From NCBI GenBank assembly GCA_027214345.1, contig JAPWHR010000001.1, positions 1 through 64,000 on the forward strand: a stretch of 64,000 nucleotides of DNA, in the 5' to 3' direction. A model generated the notes under the pieces. That model had not been told where the DNA came from, ran no database searches, and saw only the letters and a list, made by a program, of their open reading frames with translations. Of the stretch, positions 49,756 to 58,324 are shown piece after piece; position 1 is the stretch's first letter; each line of letters opens with the position of its first letter. Origin of the DNA: Comamonadaceae bacterium G21597-S1 (GTDB lineage: Bacteria > Pseudomonadota > Gammaproteobacteria > Burkholderiales > Burkholderiaceae_C). The position numbers were made by a program, and so were the translations under genes.

Positions 49756-50367
49756 TCAGCGACGCGTCAGTGGCACGGCCAGCTCGTGCGACAGGCGGGG
49801 GTGGGGGACCTGTTCGTACGGTGGCCTGGGCCAATGCCAGTGGGAGCCTGCGAACAATGCCCGCACCGCGTTGATGTCGCAATGGTAGGGTGGTCCTTCG
49901 ATACGTCCTTCCTGGACTGCCGCCGGACGCGGCATCTGCATGAACAGCCCCCACAACGTGGCTCCGGGCACGAGCCACTGGTGCAGCCGTTGCGCATAGG
50001 CGATCCAGTGGTCGGGATGGATGGCACACAGGCAGGTCTGCTCGTAGATCGCGTCGAAGGGATGATCCGGTTCGAAATGCAACACGTCCGCCTGCAGCAC
50101 CTCACCCGGGAGTTGTTGCGACTGCAGCAGGTCGCGCGTCCGTTGCACGGCCGCGGGCGCGTAGTCCAGCCCGGTCACGTCGAATCCGCGCCGCGCCAGT
50201 TCCGCGACCTCCCAGCCGCTGCCGCAACCCGGCACCAGGATGCGGCACGGCGTCAACGCGCCGCTGTCCAGCCAGGCCAGCAGTTGCGGACTGGCCGCGC
50301 CCCGGTCCCACGGAGTTTGCTGCTGGTCGAACCGTTCCTGCCAGAACGCGTGGGTCGGGCCCGTCAT
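49756..50367 (-). CDS. thiopurine S-methyltransferase-like SAM methyltransferase
   Basis: Class I SAM-dependent methyltransferase of 203 aa. [19 protein letters not shown] at the N-terminus, the SAM site [13 protein letters not shown] near 43-55 with [10 protein letters not shown], and [12 protein letters not shown] near 108-119 match the bacterial TPMT family, which methylates thiols, selenium or tellurium compounds. ATG 50367 is preferred over 50400 because GAGG lies 8-11 nt before it. It is downstream of maeB on the same strand (70-bp gap) and 19 bp ahead of the DUF808 gene. Confidence 0.85.
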   Translation of the reverse strand: MTGPTHAFWQERFDQQQTPWDRGAASPQLLAWLDSGALTPCRILVPGCGSGWEVAELARRGFDVTGLDYAPAAVQRTRDLLQSQQLPGEVLQADVLHFEPDHPFDAIYEQTCLCAIHPDHWIAYAQRLHQWLVPGATLWGLFMQMPRPAAVQEGRIEGPPYHCDINAVRALFAGSHWHWPRPPYEQVPHPRLSHELAVPLTRR

Positions 50368-50437
50368 GGCCGGCACCTCGTCACGATGGTCATGAAGCAT
50401 CCCATGGCGATGCGAACCCGGTGTGCCCGCGCCGGCA

Positions 50438-52744
50438 TCACACTGGCTTGTGCGCCGAGTTGGCCACCGCCAGCGCCGTCATGTTGACGACCCGGCGCAC
50501 CGTGGCCGAGGGCGTGATCACATGGGCCGATGCGGCCGCGCCCAGCAGGATGGGGCCGACCGTGACGCCGTGGCCGCCGGTGATCTTGAGCACGTTGAAC
50601 AGGATGTTGGCCGCGTCCAGGTTGGGGCAGATCAGGATGTTGGCCTCGCCCTCGAGCTTGCTGTCCATCAAGGCGTTGCGGCGGATCGACTCCGACAAGG
50701 CCGAGTCGCCGTGCAACTCGCCGTCGCTCTCGATGTCGGGGGCCATGCGCGAGAACAATTCATGGGCCTGGCGCATCTTGACCGCCGACTTGCGCTTGGA
50801 CGTGCCGTAGTTGGAATGCGACAGGAAGGCCACCTTGGGCGGCAGGCCGAAATAACGCACCTCCTCGGCCGCCATCAGCGCGATGCTGGCCAGTTGTTCT
50901 GCGTCGGGATCCTCGTTCACATGGGTGTCGGCGATGAACAGCGTGCGCCGGTCCAACATCAACGCATTGAGCGTGGCCAGGCCGGTGGCGCCCTTGCGCA
51001 CGCCGATGATGTCGCGCACATGGTCGAGGTGGCTGTCGAAACGCCCGACCAGGCCGCACAACATCGCGTCGGCGTCGCCCAGGTGCACCATCAGAGCCGC
51101 AATGGTGGTGTTCGACCTGCGCACGACCGACTTGGCCGCCTCGACCGACACGCCGCGGCGCCCCATCAGCCGGTGGTAGGCCTCCCAGTACTGGCGAAAG
51201 CGCGGATCGTCTTCCGGGTTGACGTTCTCCACGTCGACGCCGAGCTTGAGTCGCAGTCCGGCCTTGGCCAGCCGGGCCTCGATCACGGCAGGGCGGCCGA
51301 TCAGGATCGGATGCGCCAGGCCTTCGTCGACCGCGACCTGCACCGCGCGCAACACCCGTTCGTCCTCGCCCTCGGCATAGGCCACCCGCTTGGCGGCGGC
51401 GGGCACGGACTTGGCCGCCATGAACACCGGGCGCATGAACATGCCGGTCTGGTAGACGAAGCGTGACAGCTGCTGGCGGTAGGCGTCCAGGTCTTCGATC
51501 GGCCGCGTCGCCACGCCGGAGTCGGCCGCGGCCTGGGCCACGGCCGGGGCGATGCGCATGATCAGCCGCGAGTCGAACGGCGTCGGTATCAGGTAGTCCG
51601 GGCCGAACACCAGCTCCTTGCCGGCATAGGCGCTGGCGACCTCCTCGCTGATGTCGGCCTTGGCCAGGTCGGCGATCTGGCGCACGCAGGCCAGCTTCAT
51701 CTCCTCGGTGATCTTGGTCGCGCCGCAGTCGAGCGCGCCGCGGAAAATGTACGGGAAACACAGGACGTTGTTGACCTGGTTCGGATAGTCCGAACGTCCG
51801 GTGGCGATGATGCAGTCCGGCCGCACCTCCTTGGCCAGCTCGGGCCGGATTTCCGGTTCGGGGTTGGCCAGCGCCAGGATGATGGGCGCGCGCGCCATGC
51901 TCTTGACCATGTCCTGCGTCAGCACGCCGGCGGTGGAGCAGCCCAGGAACACGTCGGCGTCCTTGACCACGTCGGCCAGCGTGCGGGCGTCGGTGTCCTG
52001 CGCCACGCGTTGCTTGGACTCGTCGAATCCGCCCGGTCGCCCGGTGTAGATCACGCCCTTGGAGTCGCACACGTACATGTTCTTGCGCGGCACGCCCAGG
52101 CCGGCCATCACGTCCAGGCAGGCCAGTGCGGCGGCACCCGCGCCCGAGACCGCGACCTTGACGTCGTCGATCTTCTTGCCCACCAGCTCCAGCCCGTTGA
52201 GCAGCGCGGCGGCCGAGATGATGGCGGTTCCGTGCTGGTCGTCGTGGAACACCGGGATGTTCATGCGCTCGCGCAGCTTGCGCTCGATGTAGAAACACTC
52301 CGGCGCCTTGATGTCTTCGAGGTTGATGCCACCCAGCGTGGGTTCCATGGCCGCGATCATGTCGACCAGCTTGTCCGGGTCGCGCTCGGCAAGCTCGATG
52401 TCGAACACGTCGATGCCGGCGAATTTCTTGAACAGGCAACCCTTGCCCTCCATCACCGGCTTGGCGGCCAGCGGGCCGATGTCGCCCAGACCGAGTACGG
52501 CCGTCCCATTGGTGACCACACCGACCAGGTTGCCGCGCGACGTGAACTCAGCTGCCAGCGAGGGATCCTCCTCGATGTCCAGGCAGGGATAGGCCACGCC
52601 GGGCGAATACGCCAGCGACAGGTCGCGCTGGTTGGACAAGGCCTTGGTCGGCGTGACGGCGATCTTGCCGCGGGTCGGGCTGCGGTGGTATTCGCGGGCG
52701 GCCTCGCGCAAGGCATGTTCGGCTGGGGAGAGTTCTTTGCTCAT
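50438..52744 (-). CDS. maeB: NADP-dependent malic enzyme MaeB (malic domain plus phosphotransacetylase-like domain)
   Basis: Enzyme of 768 aa that decarboxylates malate to pyruvate with NADP reduction. The malic domain begins near 15; [27 protein letters not shown] and [11 protein letters not shown] carry the catalytic Tyr/Asp and metal ligands, and [15 protein letters not shown] is the NADP Rossmann motif. From about 430 a phosphotransacetylase-like domain follows ([37 protein letters not shown]), which in MaeB is regulatory rather than catalytic. The length is standard for the hybrid class. It is divergent from calB with a 182-bp gap. Confidence 0.97.
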   Translation of the reverse strand: MSKELSPAEHALREAAREYHRSPTRGKIAVTPTKALSNQRDLSLAYSPGVAYPCLDIEEDPSLAAEFTSRGNLVGVVTNGTAVLGLGDIGPLAAKPVMEGKGCLFKKFAGIDVFDIELAERDPDKLVDMIAAMEPTLGGINLEDIKAPECFYIERKLRERMNIPVFHDDQHGTAIISAAALLNGLELVGKKIDDVKVAVSGAGAAALACLDVMAGLGVPRKNMYVCDSKGVIYTGRPGGFDESKQRVAQDTDARTLADVVKDADVFLGCSTAGVLTQDMVKSMARAPIILALANPEPEIRPELAKEVRPDCIIATGRSDYPNQVNNVLCFPYIFRGALDCGATKITEEMKLACVRQIADLAKADISEEVASAYAGKELVFGPDYLIPTPFDSRLIMRIAPAVAQAAADSGVATRPIEDLDAYRQQLSRFVYQTGMFMRPVFMAAKSVPAAAKRVAYAEGEDERVLRAVQVAVDEGLAHPILIGRPAVIEARLAKAGLRLKLGVDVENVNPEDDPRFRQYWEAYHRLMGRRGVSVEAAKSVVRRSNTTIAALMVHLGDADAMLCGLVGRFDSHLDHVRDIIGVRKGATGLATLNALMLDRRTLFIADTHVNEDPDAEQLASIALMAAEEVRYFGLPPKVAFLSHSNYGTSKRKSAVKMRQAHELFSRMAPDIESDGELHGDSALSESIRRNALMDSKLEGEANILICPNLDAANILFNVLKITGGHGVTVGPILLGAAASAHVITPSATVRRVVNMTALAVANSAHKPV

Positions 52745-52895
52745 GGTGTTTCGTGGGTCTGCGGGTTCGGTTCAACAGGGCGGGACAGGCGATAGGCTAA
52801 CGCATCGCGGCCCAGGCGGCTGCTGGTGTTTATGCCGATAGAGCATCGCATTGTGCGCGATGGGAGTAAGCTGTAAGCTGTGAGTTGATGCCATT

Positions 52896-52912
52896 GCCAG
52901 GGCGAACCTGGC
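52896..52912. other. hairpin in the calB leader
   Basis: GCCAGG (52896-52901) pairs with CCTGGC (52907-52912) around a 5-nt loop, ending 14 nt before the calB start. Shortly upstream, TAAGCTG is repeated in direct orientation (near 52867 and 52874). Either could be regulatory, but no known motif was recognised. Confidence 0.3.
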
Positions 52913-52926
52913 TTGATCGGACAAGC

Positions 52927-54339
52927 ATGAAAAACGACATCCCCGCCCCGCTGGAATTGGCCCTTGCACTGCAGCGCGAGGCCTATCTGGCCCATCCGGT
53001 TCCGAGTCTCGACGAACGACTGGCCGACCTGCGCACCTTGCAGCGCTTCATCCGTGAAAACAAGGATGCCTTGTGCGAGGCCATCAGTGCCGATTACGGC
53101 CACCGTTCGACACACGAGACCCTGCTGGCCGAGATCTTCCCGGCCGTGGACGGCATCGACCATGTCGCCCGGCACCTGCGCCGCTGGATGAAGACGCAGC
53201 GCCGTTCGGTCGATCTGCGCAATTTCCTGGGTGCGCGCAACCGGGTGATTCCGCAGCCGCTGGGCGTGGTCGGTGTCATCGTGCCGTGGAACTTTCCGGT
53301 CAACCTGAGCATGGTGCCGCTGACCTACATCTTCGCGGCCGGCAATCGCGCCATGGTCAAGATGAGCGAGAACTCGCGTCACCTGGCGCGACTGCTGATC
53401 GAGAAGATCCCGGCCTATTTCCCGCCCGAGAAGCTGCAGTTCTTCGACGAGGTCGGTGGCGTCGGCGTGGCGTTCTCGAAGCTGCCGTTCGATCACCTGC
53501 TGTTCACCGGGTCGGGCCAGACCGGCCGCGCGGTGATGGCCGCGGCGGCGCAGAACCTGTGCCCGGTCACGCTGGAGCTCGGCGGCAAGGCGCCGGCCAT
53601 CCTGTGCGACGATTTTCCGCTGCGCAAGGCCGCCGAACGCATCCTGTTCGTCAAGTACCTCAATGCCGGCCAGATCTGCACCTCGGTCGACCACCTGTGG
53701 ATGCCCCAGGCCAAGATCGCGCAGTTCGTCCAGGAGGCGCAGCACATCGTGCCCCAGCGTTATCCGTCGCTCGACTCGCCGGACTACACCTCCATCATCG
53801 ACCAGACCGCCTTCGACCGCCTGATCGGCGCACTCGACGAGGCGCGCGAGCGTGGTGCACAGGTCATCCAGCTGGTGCCGGGGCCGGAGCATGACGCCGC
53901 CACGCGCAAGATCGCGCCGTGTATCGTGCTCGACGCGCCGCCCGACAGCATCCTGTGGCAACGCGAAATTTTCGGGCCCATCCTGCCGATCCGCGGCTTC
54001 CAGACTCTGGATGACGTGATTGCCGCCGTCAACGCGGGCCCGCGACCGCTGGCGATCTATCCTTTTTCCAACGATCCGCAGGTGGTGCAGATGCTGCTCG
54101 AGCGCGTGATGTCGGGTGGTGTGTCGGTCAACGACGGCCTGTTCCACGTGGGCCAGCACGACCTGCCGTTCGGCGGGGTTGGCGATTCGGGCATGGGCCA
54201 CTACCATGGCAAGGAGGGGTTCCTGACCTTCTCCAAGCTGCGCCCGGTGTTCTACCAGGCCCGTTTCTCCAGCCTGAAATTCATGATGCCGCCGTATGGC
54301 AGGTTCGCCAGCAAGATGCTGTCGTTCCTGATCAAGTAG
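52927..54339 (+). CDS. calB: coniferyl aldehyde dehydrogenase-like aldehyde dehydrogenase
   Basis: NAD(P)-dependent aldehyde dehydrogenase of 470 aa. Catalytic Cys in NAGQICTSVDHLW and general base Glu in VTLELGGKAPA are present, with IVPWNFPVNLSMVPL for cofactor binding and GGVGDSGMGHYHGKEGF near the C-terminus. The short N-terminal domain and hydrophobic C-terminal end (FASKMLSFLIK) match the CalB class, which oxidises coniferyl and other aromatic or long-chain aldehydes. ATG 52927 is chosen for the family-length N-terminus. A wax ester synthase-like gene follows after 49 bp on the same strand, so long-chain aldehyde oxidation is also plausible. Confidence 0.88.
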   Translation: MKNDIPAPLELALALQREAYLAHPVPSLDERLADLRTLQRFIRENKDALCEAISADYGHRSTHETLLAEIFPAVDGIDHVARHLRRWMKTQRRSVDLRNFLGARNRVIPQPLGVVGVIVPWNFPVNLSMVPLTYIFAAGNRAMVKMSENSRHLARLLIEKIPAYFPPEKLQFFDEVGGVGVAFSKLPFDHLLFTGSGQTGRAVMAAAAQNLCPVTLELGGKAPAILCDDFPLRKAAERILFVKYLNAGQICTSVDHLWMPQAKIAQFVQEAQHIVPQRYPSLDSPDYTSIIDQTAFDRLIGALDEARERGAQVIQLVPGPEHDAATRKIAPCIVLDAPPDSILWQREIFGPILPIRGFQTLDDVIAAVNAGPRPLAIYPFSNDPQVVQMLLERVMSGGVSVNDGLFHVGQHDLPFGGVGDSGMGHYHGKEGFLTFSKLRPVFYQARFSSLKFMMPPYGRFASKMLSFLIK

Positions 54340-54388
54340 GCACGCTGCGAACCCTCAACCCCATGGCCTGCCGCACGGCCGGGCCCGC

Positions 54389-56065
54389 ATGAAAGGCCCG
54401 ACCCTGATGCGACAACTCTCCGGACTGGACGCCAGCTTCCTGTTTCTCGAGACGCCGCAGATGCCGATGCATGTCGGCGCGCTGCACCTGTTCGAGCTGC
54501 CCCGTGGTTATCGGGGCAGTTATGTACGGGACCTGCGCCGTCATGTGGAGCAGCGCCTGCCCTTGCTGCCCGTGTTTCGCCGCCGGTTGTGGTGGATGCC
54601 CCTGAACCTGGCCAATCCGGCCTGGGTCGATGTCGTCCCTGACCTGAGCCAGCACATCGTCGAGATCAAGCTGCCCAAGGCCACCGCGGCCGGTGACGCG
54701 ATGCAGGCACTCGAGGCCCAGGTCGGCCTGTTGCATCCGGTGCTGCTCGACCGCAGCCTGCCGCTGTGGAAGATGCATGTCTTCACCGGCCTGGCGCCAG
54801 GGCCGGACGGTCGCAAACGGGTCGGTGTCTATACCCAGCTGCACCATGCGGCGGTGGACGGCCAGGCGGCGGTCGCGCTGGCCAATACCTTGCTGGACGT
54901 GACTCCCGAGCCGCGCACCATCGAGATCGTGCGCAGCACCCGGCGCAAGGTGTTCCGGCTGAGCATGGCCGAGATGCTGCGCGGCGCGCTGGGCAACGAG
55001 ATCGCGCAGGTGTCCCGGATCGTGCGCGATCTGCCGTCCACCGTCGGCACCCTTTCCGGTGCGGCGCGCACCGCGGTGGGCAGCAGCGCCTTGTTCGGCC
55101 TGCGCAAGGGCCGGGTCAGCAACCTCACGCTGGCGCCGGCGACCCCGTTCAACGTGTCGGTCGGCACCGGCCGCGCGTTTGCCGCCGTGAGCCTGCCCAT
55201 GGTCGAACTCAAGGCGCTGGGAAAGTCCATGGGCGCGACCATCAACGACATGGTGCTGGCGGTGTGCTCGGGCGCATTGCGCAGTTACCTGCTGGGTCGT
55301 GGCGTGCTGCCGAAGAAAAGCCTGGTCGCCGCCGTGCCGATCTCGCTGCGGGCGGCCGGCGACACGTCCAGCGACAACCAGGCGTCGATGTCGGTGATCA
55401 GCCTGGGCACGCACCTGCCGGATGCCGGCGCGCGGCTGGCACACGTGAAGGCCGCCACGGCGGCGATGAAGTCGGCGATGGGCAGTGTCAGGAGCATCCT
55501 GCCCACCGACTATCCGTCGATCGGCGTGCCCTGGCTGCTCGAGGCCGCAACCGCGCTGGTGGGCAAGGCCAGGGTGGCCGACCGGGTCGGGCAGGTCACC
55601 AACGTCACGATCTCCAACGTGCCGGGGCCGCCGGTGCCGCTGTACATGGCCGGCGCCCGGATGTTGACCAACTATCCGACCTCGATCGTCGTGCACGGCA
55701 TGGCGCTGAACATCACGGTGCAGAGTTACAACCAGTCGCTGGATTTCGGGCTGATGGCGGACGCGGACGCGGCGCCGGACGTCAAGGCGCTGGCCGATGC
55801 GATCACGGGGGAATTCGACGCCTTGCGCGCCCTGCGCGTCGATGCGGGTGCGGCGCCTGTGCCCGCTGCCAGTCCGGCTGCCCGCGTGCGCCGCGCCGCT
55901 GGCGCTGGCAGTCCGAAGAAGGTCACGTCGGCCCGGGCCGCCAGCCCGCCCAAGGCCAAGAGCAGGCCTGCGGCCAAGCGCGCGCCCGGCACGGCCGCCA
56001 CGACGGACGCCGACGGCGTGGCACCACGCCGTATCGCGACCCGGCGCAAGCCTGCGCGGGCCTGA
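54389..56065 (+). CDS. wax ester synthase/diacylglycerol acyltransferase (WS/DGAT) family protein
   Basis: Acyltransferase of 558 aa that esterifies fatty alcohols or diacylglycerol with acyl-CoA to form neutral storage lipid. The catalytic HHxxxDG is at 152-158 (LHHAAVDGQ), PLWKMHV (125-131) and the C-terminal ISNVPGP block are family motifs. After the enzyme domain (about 1-480) a tail of some 75 residues is rich in Ala, Lys, Pro and Arg (SPKKVTSARA, KAKSRPAAKRAPG), like histone-H1-type or phasin tails. An alternative start is the ATG six codons in. It follows calB closely and may share its transcript. Confidence 0.88.
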   Translation: MKGPTLMRQLSGLDASFLFLETPQMPMHVGALHLFELPRGYRGSYVRDLRRHVEQRLPLLPVFRRRLWWMPLNLANPAWVDVVPDLSQHIVEIKLPKATAAGDAMQALEAQVGLLHPVLLDRSLPLWKMHVFTGLAPGPDGRKRVGVYTQLHHAAVDGQAAVALANTLLDVTPEPRTIEIVRSTRRKVFRLSMAEMLRGALGNEIAQVSRIVRDLPSTVGTLSGAARTAVGSSALFGLRKGRVSNLTLAPATPFNVSVGTGRAFAAVSLPMVELKALGKSMGATINDMVLAVCSGALRSYLLGRGVLPKKSLVAAVPISLRAAGDTSSDNQASMSVISLGTHLPDAGARLAHVKAATAAMKSAMGSVRSILPTDYPSIGVPWLLEAATALVGKARVADRVGQVTNVTISNVPGPPVPLYMAGARMLTNYPTSIVVHGMALNITVQSYNQSLDFGLMADADAAPDVKALADAITGEFDALRALRVDAGAAPVPAASPAARVRRAAGAGSPKKVTSARAASPPKAKSRPAAKRAPGTAATTDADGVAPRRIATRRKPARA

Positions 56066-56126
56066 TCGACGTCGACGTCGACGGCTGGCGCGCCATGCTG
56101 CTGCGTGGCGCGTGATCGGGACCGCG

Positions 56127-57041
56127 TCAGGCGAATTCCGCGCCGGCGTATTCGGTATCGGGCTGCAGCGCCCCCGACATCAACTGGTGTTGCCAATGGG
56201 CCAGTTCCGCCCGGTGCTCCTTCGACACCACGTCGCTGCAGACCAGTCGCACGCAATCGGGATTCTCCAGGCCGTAGCGCCGCACGGTGCGTGGCAGGAA
56301 CCGGTTGTCGGCATGGTCTTCGATCGCCTGCAGCGCACAACTGCCCGAGTCTGCGACCGCCGAGGCCAGGAACACGGCGGGGTCGCGCTCGACCCAGTCC
56401 AGCACGTTGCCGATCTGTCGCATGTCCAGTTCGCGGCAGGCCTGGGTGACGCCATCGCGTCCACCGTCGATCATCGCGAACACGATGTCGGCGCCGCCAT
56501 GGCGCAGGTCGTGGGCCACGGCGTAGGCGCGCTCGGGGTCGTGCTGGTTGCCGATGAAGGTGGTCAGCAGCCGGCAGTCGTTGCCGGCGGCGCGAACACC
56601 GTGGGCGAAGGCGGCGCGGCCCTTGAGGCCGGGGCGCACCCGCTCGCCGGACAGATGGGCCACGATGCCGGTGCGCGAGTGCAGCGCCGCCAGTACGCCG
56701 GCCAGGAAGGCGGACTGCTCCTGCAGCACTTCATAACAGGCGCTGTTGGCGGCCGTCGTGTGTCCCTGGGTGACGGCAAATTGCATGTCGGGGAATTCAT
56801 CGCACACCAGGGCGACCGGTTCGTCGCCCTGGCCGCCGTGGGCCACCAGCAGGTCCAGCCCGCTGGCACAGATCTGGCGCAGGTGGTGCGCCCGGTCGTC
56901 GGTATCCGCCGCACCGATCCAGTGCACCTGCACCGCATGGCCGCGCTCGCGGGCGCGCAAGGCGCCACGCAAGCCGGATTCATTGAAGCTGCCCTTGCCT
57001 TGCGGCCCGAACAGGGCGACCGCCACGCGTGCCTGGGTCAT
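56127..57041 (-). CDS. BMP/PnrA-like (Bmp-family) ligand-binding protein without signal peptide
   Basis: Protein of 304 aa with the basic membrane protein (PnrA) periplasmic-binding fold: VAVALFGPQGKGSFNESGLRG-type start, ICASGLDLLVAHGGQGDEP, QEQSAFLAGVLAALHSRTG and a GGADIVFAMIDGG nucleoside-site segment. BMP proteins bind purine nucleosides for an ABC importer, but this one has no signal peptide or lipobox and no ABC genes beside it. ATG 57041 is preceded by GGAGG, which is the last part of the upstream repeat, and overlaps the mini-ORF stop as ATGA. In a purine cluster it may be a cytoplasmic purine sensor; this is speculative. Confidence 0.75.
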   Translation of the reverse strand: MTQARVAVALFGPQGKGSFNESGLRGALRARERGHAVQVHWIGAADTDDRAHHLRQICASGLDLLVAHGGQGDEPVALVCDEFPDMQFAVTQGHTTAANSACYEVLQEQSAFLAGVLAALHSRTGIVAHLSGERVRPGLKGRAAFAHGVRAAGNDCRLLTTFIGNQHDPERAYAVAHDLRHGGADIVFAMIDGGRDGVTQACRELDMRQIGNVLDWVERDPAVFLASAVADSGSCALQAIEDHADNRFLPRTVRRYGLENPDCVRLVCSDVVSKEHRAELAHWQHQLMSGALQPDTEYAGAEFA

Positions 57042-57160
57042 GGCTGACCCTCCGTGCTGCGCACTGCGGCATTCGTCTTGGGAGCGGCCCGGCAACTCAT
57101 AAGAGAGCCCTCCGTGCTGCGCACTGCGGCATTCGTCTTGGGAGCGGCCCGGCGACTCAT
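57038..57160 (-). CDS. mini-ORF of 40 codons made of two tandem 20-codon copies
   Basis: Between the Bug gene and the BMP-like gene the sequence opens with an ATG that overlaps the Bug stop (ATGA at 57160-57157) and closes with a TGA that overlaps the BMP start (ATGA at 57041-57038). The product would be MSRRAAPKTNAAVRSTEG plus SL, then MSCRAAPKTNAAVRSTEG plus QP. Each copy ends in ACGGAGGG, which acts as a ribosome binding site: for the internal ATG in the first copy and for the BMP gene in the second. It may be a real small basic peptide or a translational relay. No homologue is claimed. Confidence 0.5.
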   Translation of the reverse strand: MSRRAAPKTNAAVRSTEGSLMSCRAAPKTNAAVRSTEGQP

Positions 57161-57161
57161 A
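57048..57161. repeat. tandem direct repeat, two 54-bp copies at 60-bp period
   Basis: Copies at 57048-57101 and 57108-57161 differ at a single base (A57094 versus G57154). The period is exactly 60 bp, so the reading frame of the mini-ORF is kept. No other copy was noticed in this window. The near identity suggests a recent duplication. Confidence 0.95.
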
Positions 57162-58140
57162 TCGTCGCCCCGGTCTGCTTGACGGCGGGCGCCCAGGCCA
57201 GCACCTGTTCGCGTACGAAGTCGGCGAATTCGCTGCGCGACTTGGTGGCCAGCTCGAAACCCATCTGGTGCAGCCGGTTCCGGACCTCGGGCATCTTCAG
57301 TACCTGGTCGGCCGCCTGCTGGAACGCCTGCGCCACGTCTTCGGGCAGGCCGGCCGGTGCGGAGATGCCGACGAAGTTCTCCGCCACCAGCGACGGATAA
57401 CCCAGTTCGACGACGCTGGGAACTTCGGGGGCGGTCGGCGCGCGCCGGGGTGCCGTCAGCGCGAGCAGCCGCAGCTGTCCGCTGTGCTGGAACTGCAGGT
57501 TCTGCGGCAATGCGTCGATGGCGACCTTGATCTGGCCGCCAAGCAGGTCGTTGCGCATCGGGCCGGCGCCCTTGTACGGGATATGCAGCATCCGGATGCC
57601 GGCCTTGCGCGCCAGCATCTCGCCGACGATGTGGCCCACCGACGCGGCGCCGCCACTGCCGAACGCGACGCCGTCCGGCTGCGTGCGGGCCCAGGCGATG
57701 AAGCCGGCGAAATCCCGGATCGGCAGCGACGGGTGCACCACCAGTACTGTCGGCACGGCACCAATATAGGTCAGGTGGCTGAAGCTGCGGATCGGGTCGT
57801 AGGAGGGTTTGTCCATCAGCGCCGGCGAGATCGACATCGGCGCGGAGTTGGACATCAGCAAGGTGTAGCCGTTGGCGGGAGCACCAGCCACGGCCGCGGC
57901 ACCGATGGTCGAGGCGGCACCGGGCTTGTTGTCGATGACGACCGGCTGGCCGAGTGTGTCGGCCAGCAGTGGTCCGATCAGGCGCGCGACGATGTCGCTG
58001 GATCCGCCCGGCGGAAAGGTCACGACGAGCCTGATCGGCTGGCTGGGCCAGCTCCGGGTTTGTGCGGACACGGAACGGGACAGGGCGGGCACGGTCAAGG
58101 CGGCAAGACCGGACACGAAGTGGCGGCGGCAGATGGACAT
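57157..58140 (-). CDS. Bug-family (TctC-like) periplasmic binding protein in the purine cluster
   Basis: Periplasmic receptor of 327 aa. The ATG at 58140 gives MSICRRHFVSGLAALTVPAL, a signal with a twin-arginine-like RRHF, cleaved near VSAQ. Mature motifs: WPSQPIRLVVTFPPGGSSD, VVIDNKPGAASTIG and AFGSGGAASVGHIVGEM. The longer frame upstream to 58281 runs through non-coding sequence. It lies in the minus-strand purine degradation cluster and could bind allantoin, urate or a related ureide. The stop overlaps the start of the tandem mini-ORF. No TctA/TctB genes are present. Confidence 0.9.
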   Translation of the reverse strand: MSICRRHFVSGLAALTVPALSRSVSAQTRSWPSQPIRLVVTFPPGGSSDIVARLIGPLLADTLGQPVVIDNKPGAASTIGAAAVAGAPANGYTLLMSNSAPMSISPALMDKPSYDPIRSFSHLTYIGAVPTVLVVHPSLPIRDFAGFIAWARTQPDGVAFGSGGAASVGHIVGEMLARKAGIRMLHIPYKGAGPMRNDLLGGQIKVAIDALPQNLQFQHSGQLRLLALTAPRRAPTAPEVPSVVELGYPSLVAENFVGISAPAGLPEDVAQAFQQAADQVLKMPEVRNRLHQMGFELATKSRSEFADFVREQVLAWAPAVKQTGATI

Positions 58141-58324
58141 GGCGTCTCCTGGTGTGTTGCAGAAGCGGCATGGCCTTGGCCCTGCCTTCTGCAACACACA
58201 ATGCAAGTGACATGCCAGCCCGGCGCATGGCACGCGGGCTCGCCGCCACGGCAACGCGGCGGTCCGCGGCCGGTCGTGCACCAGCTGTCACCGGCCGTCG
58301 ACGGCCACGGTCGTCGGCGGGCCG

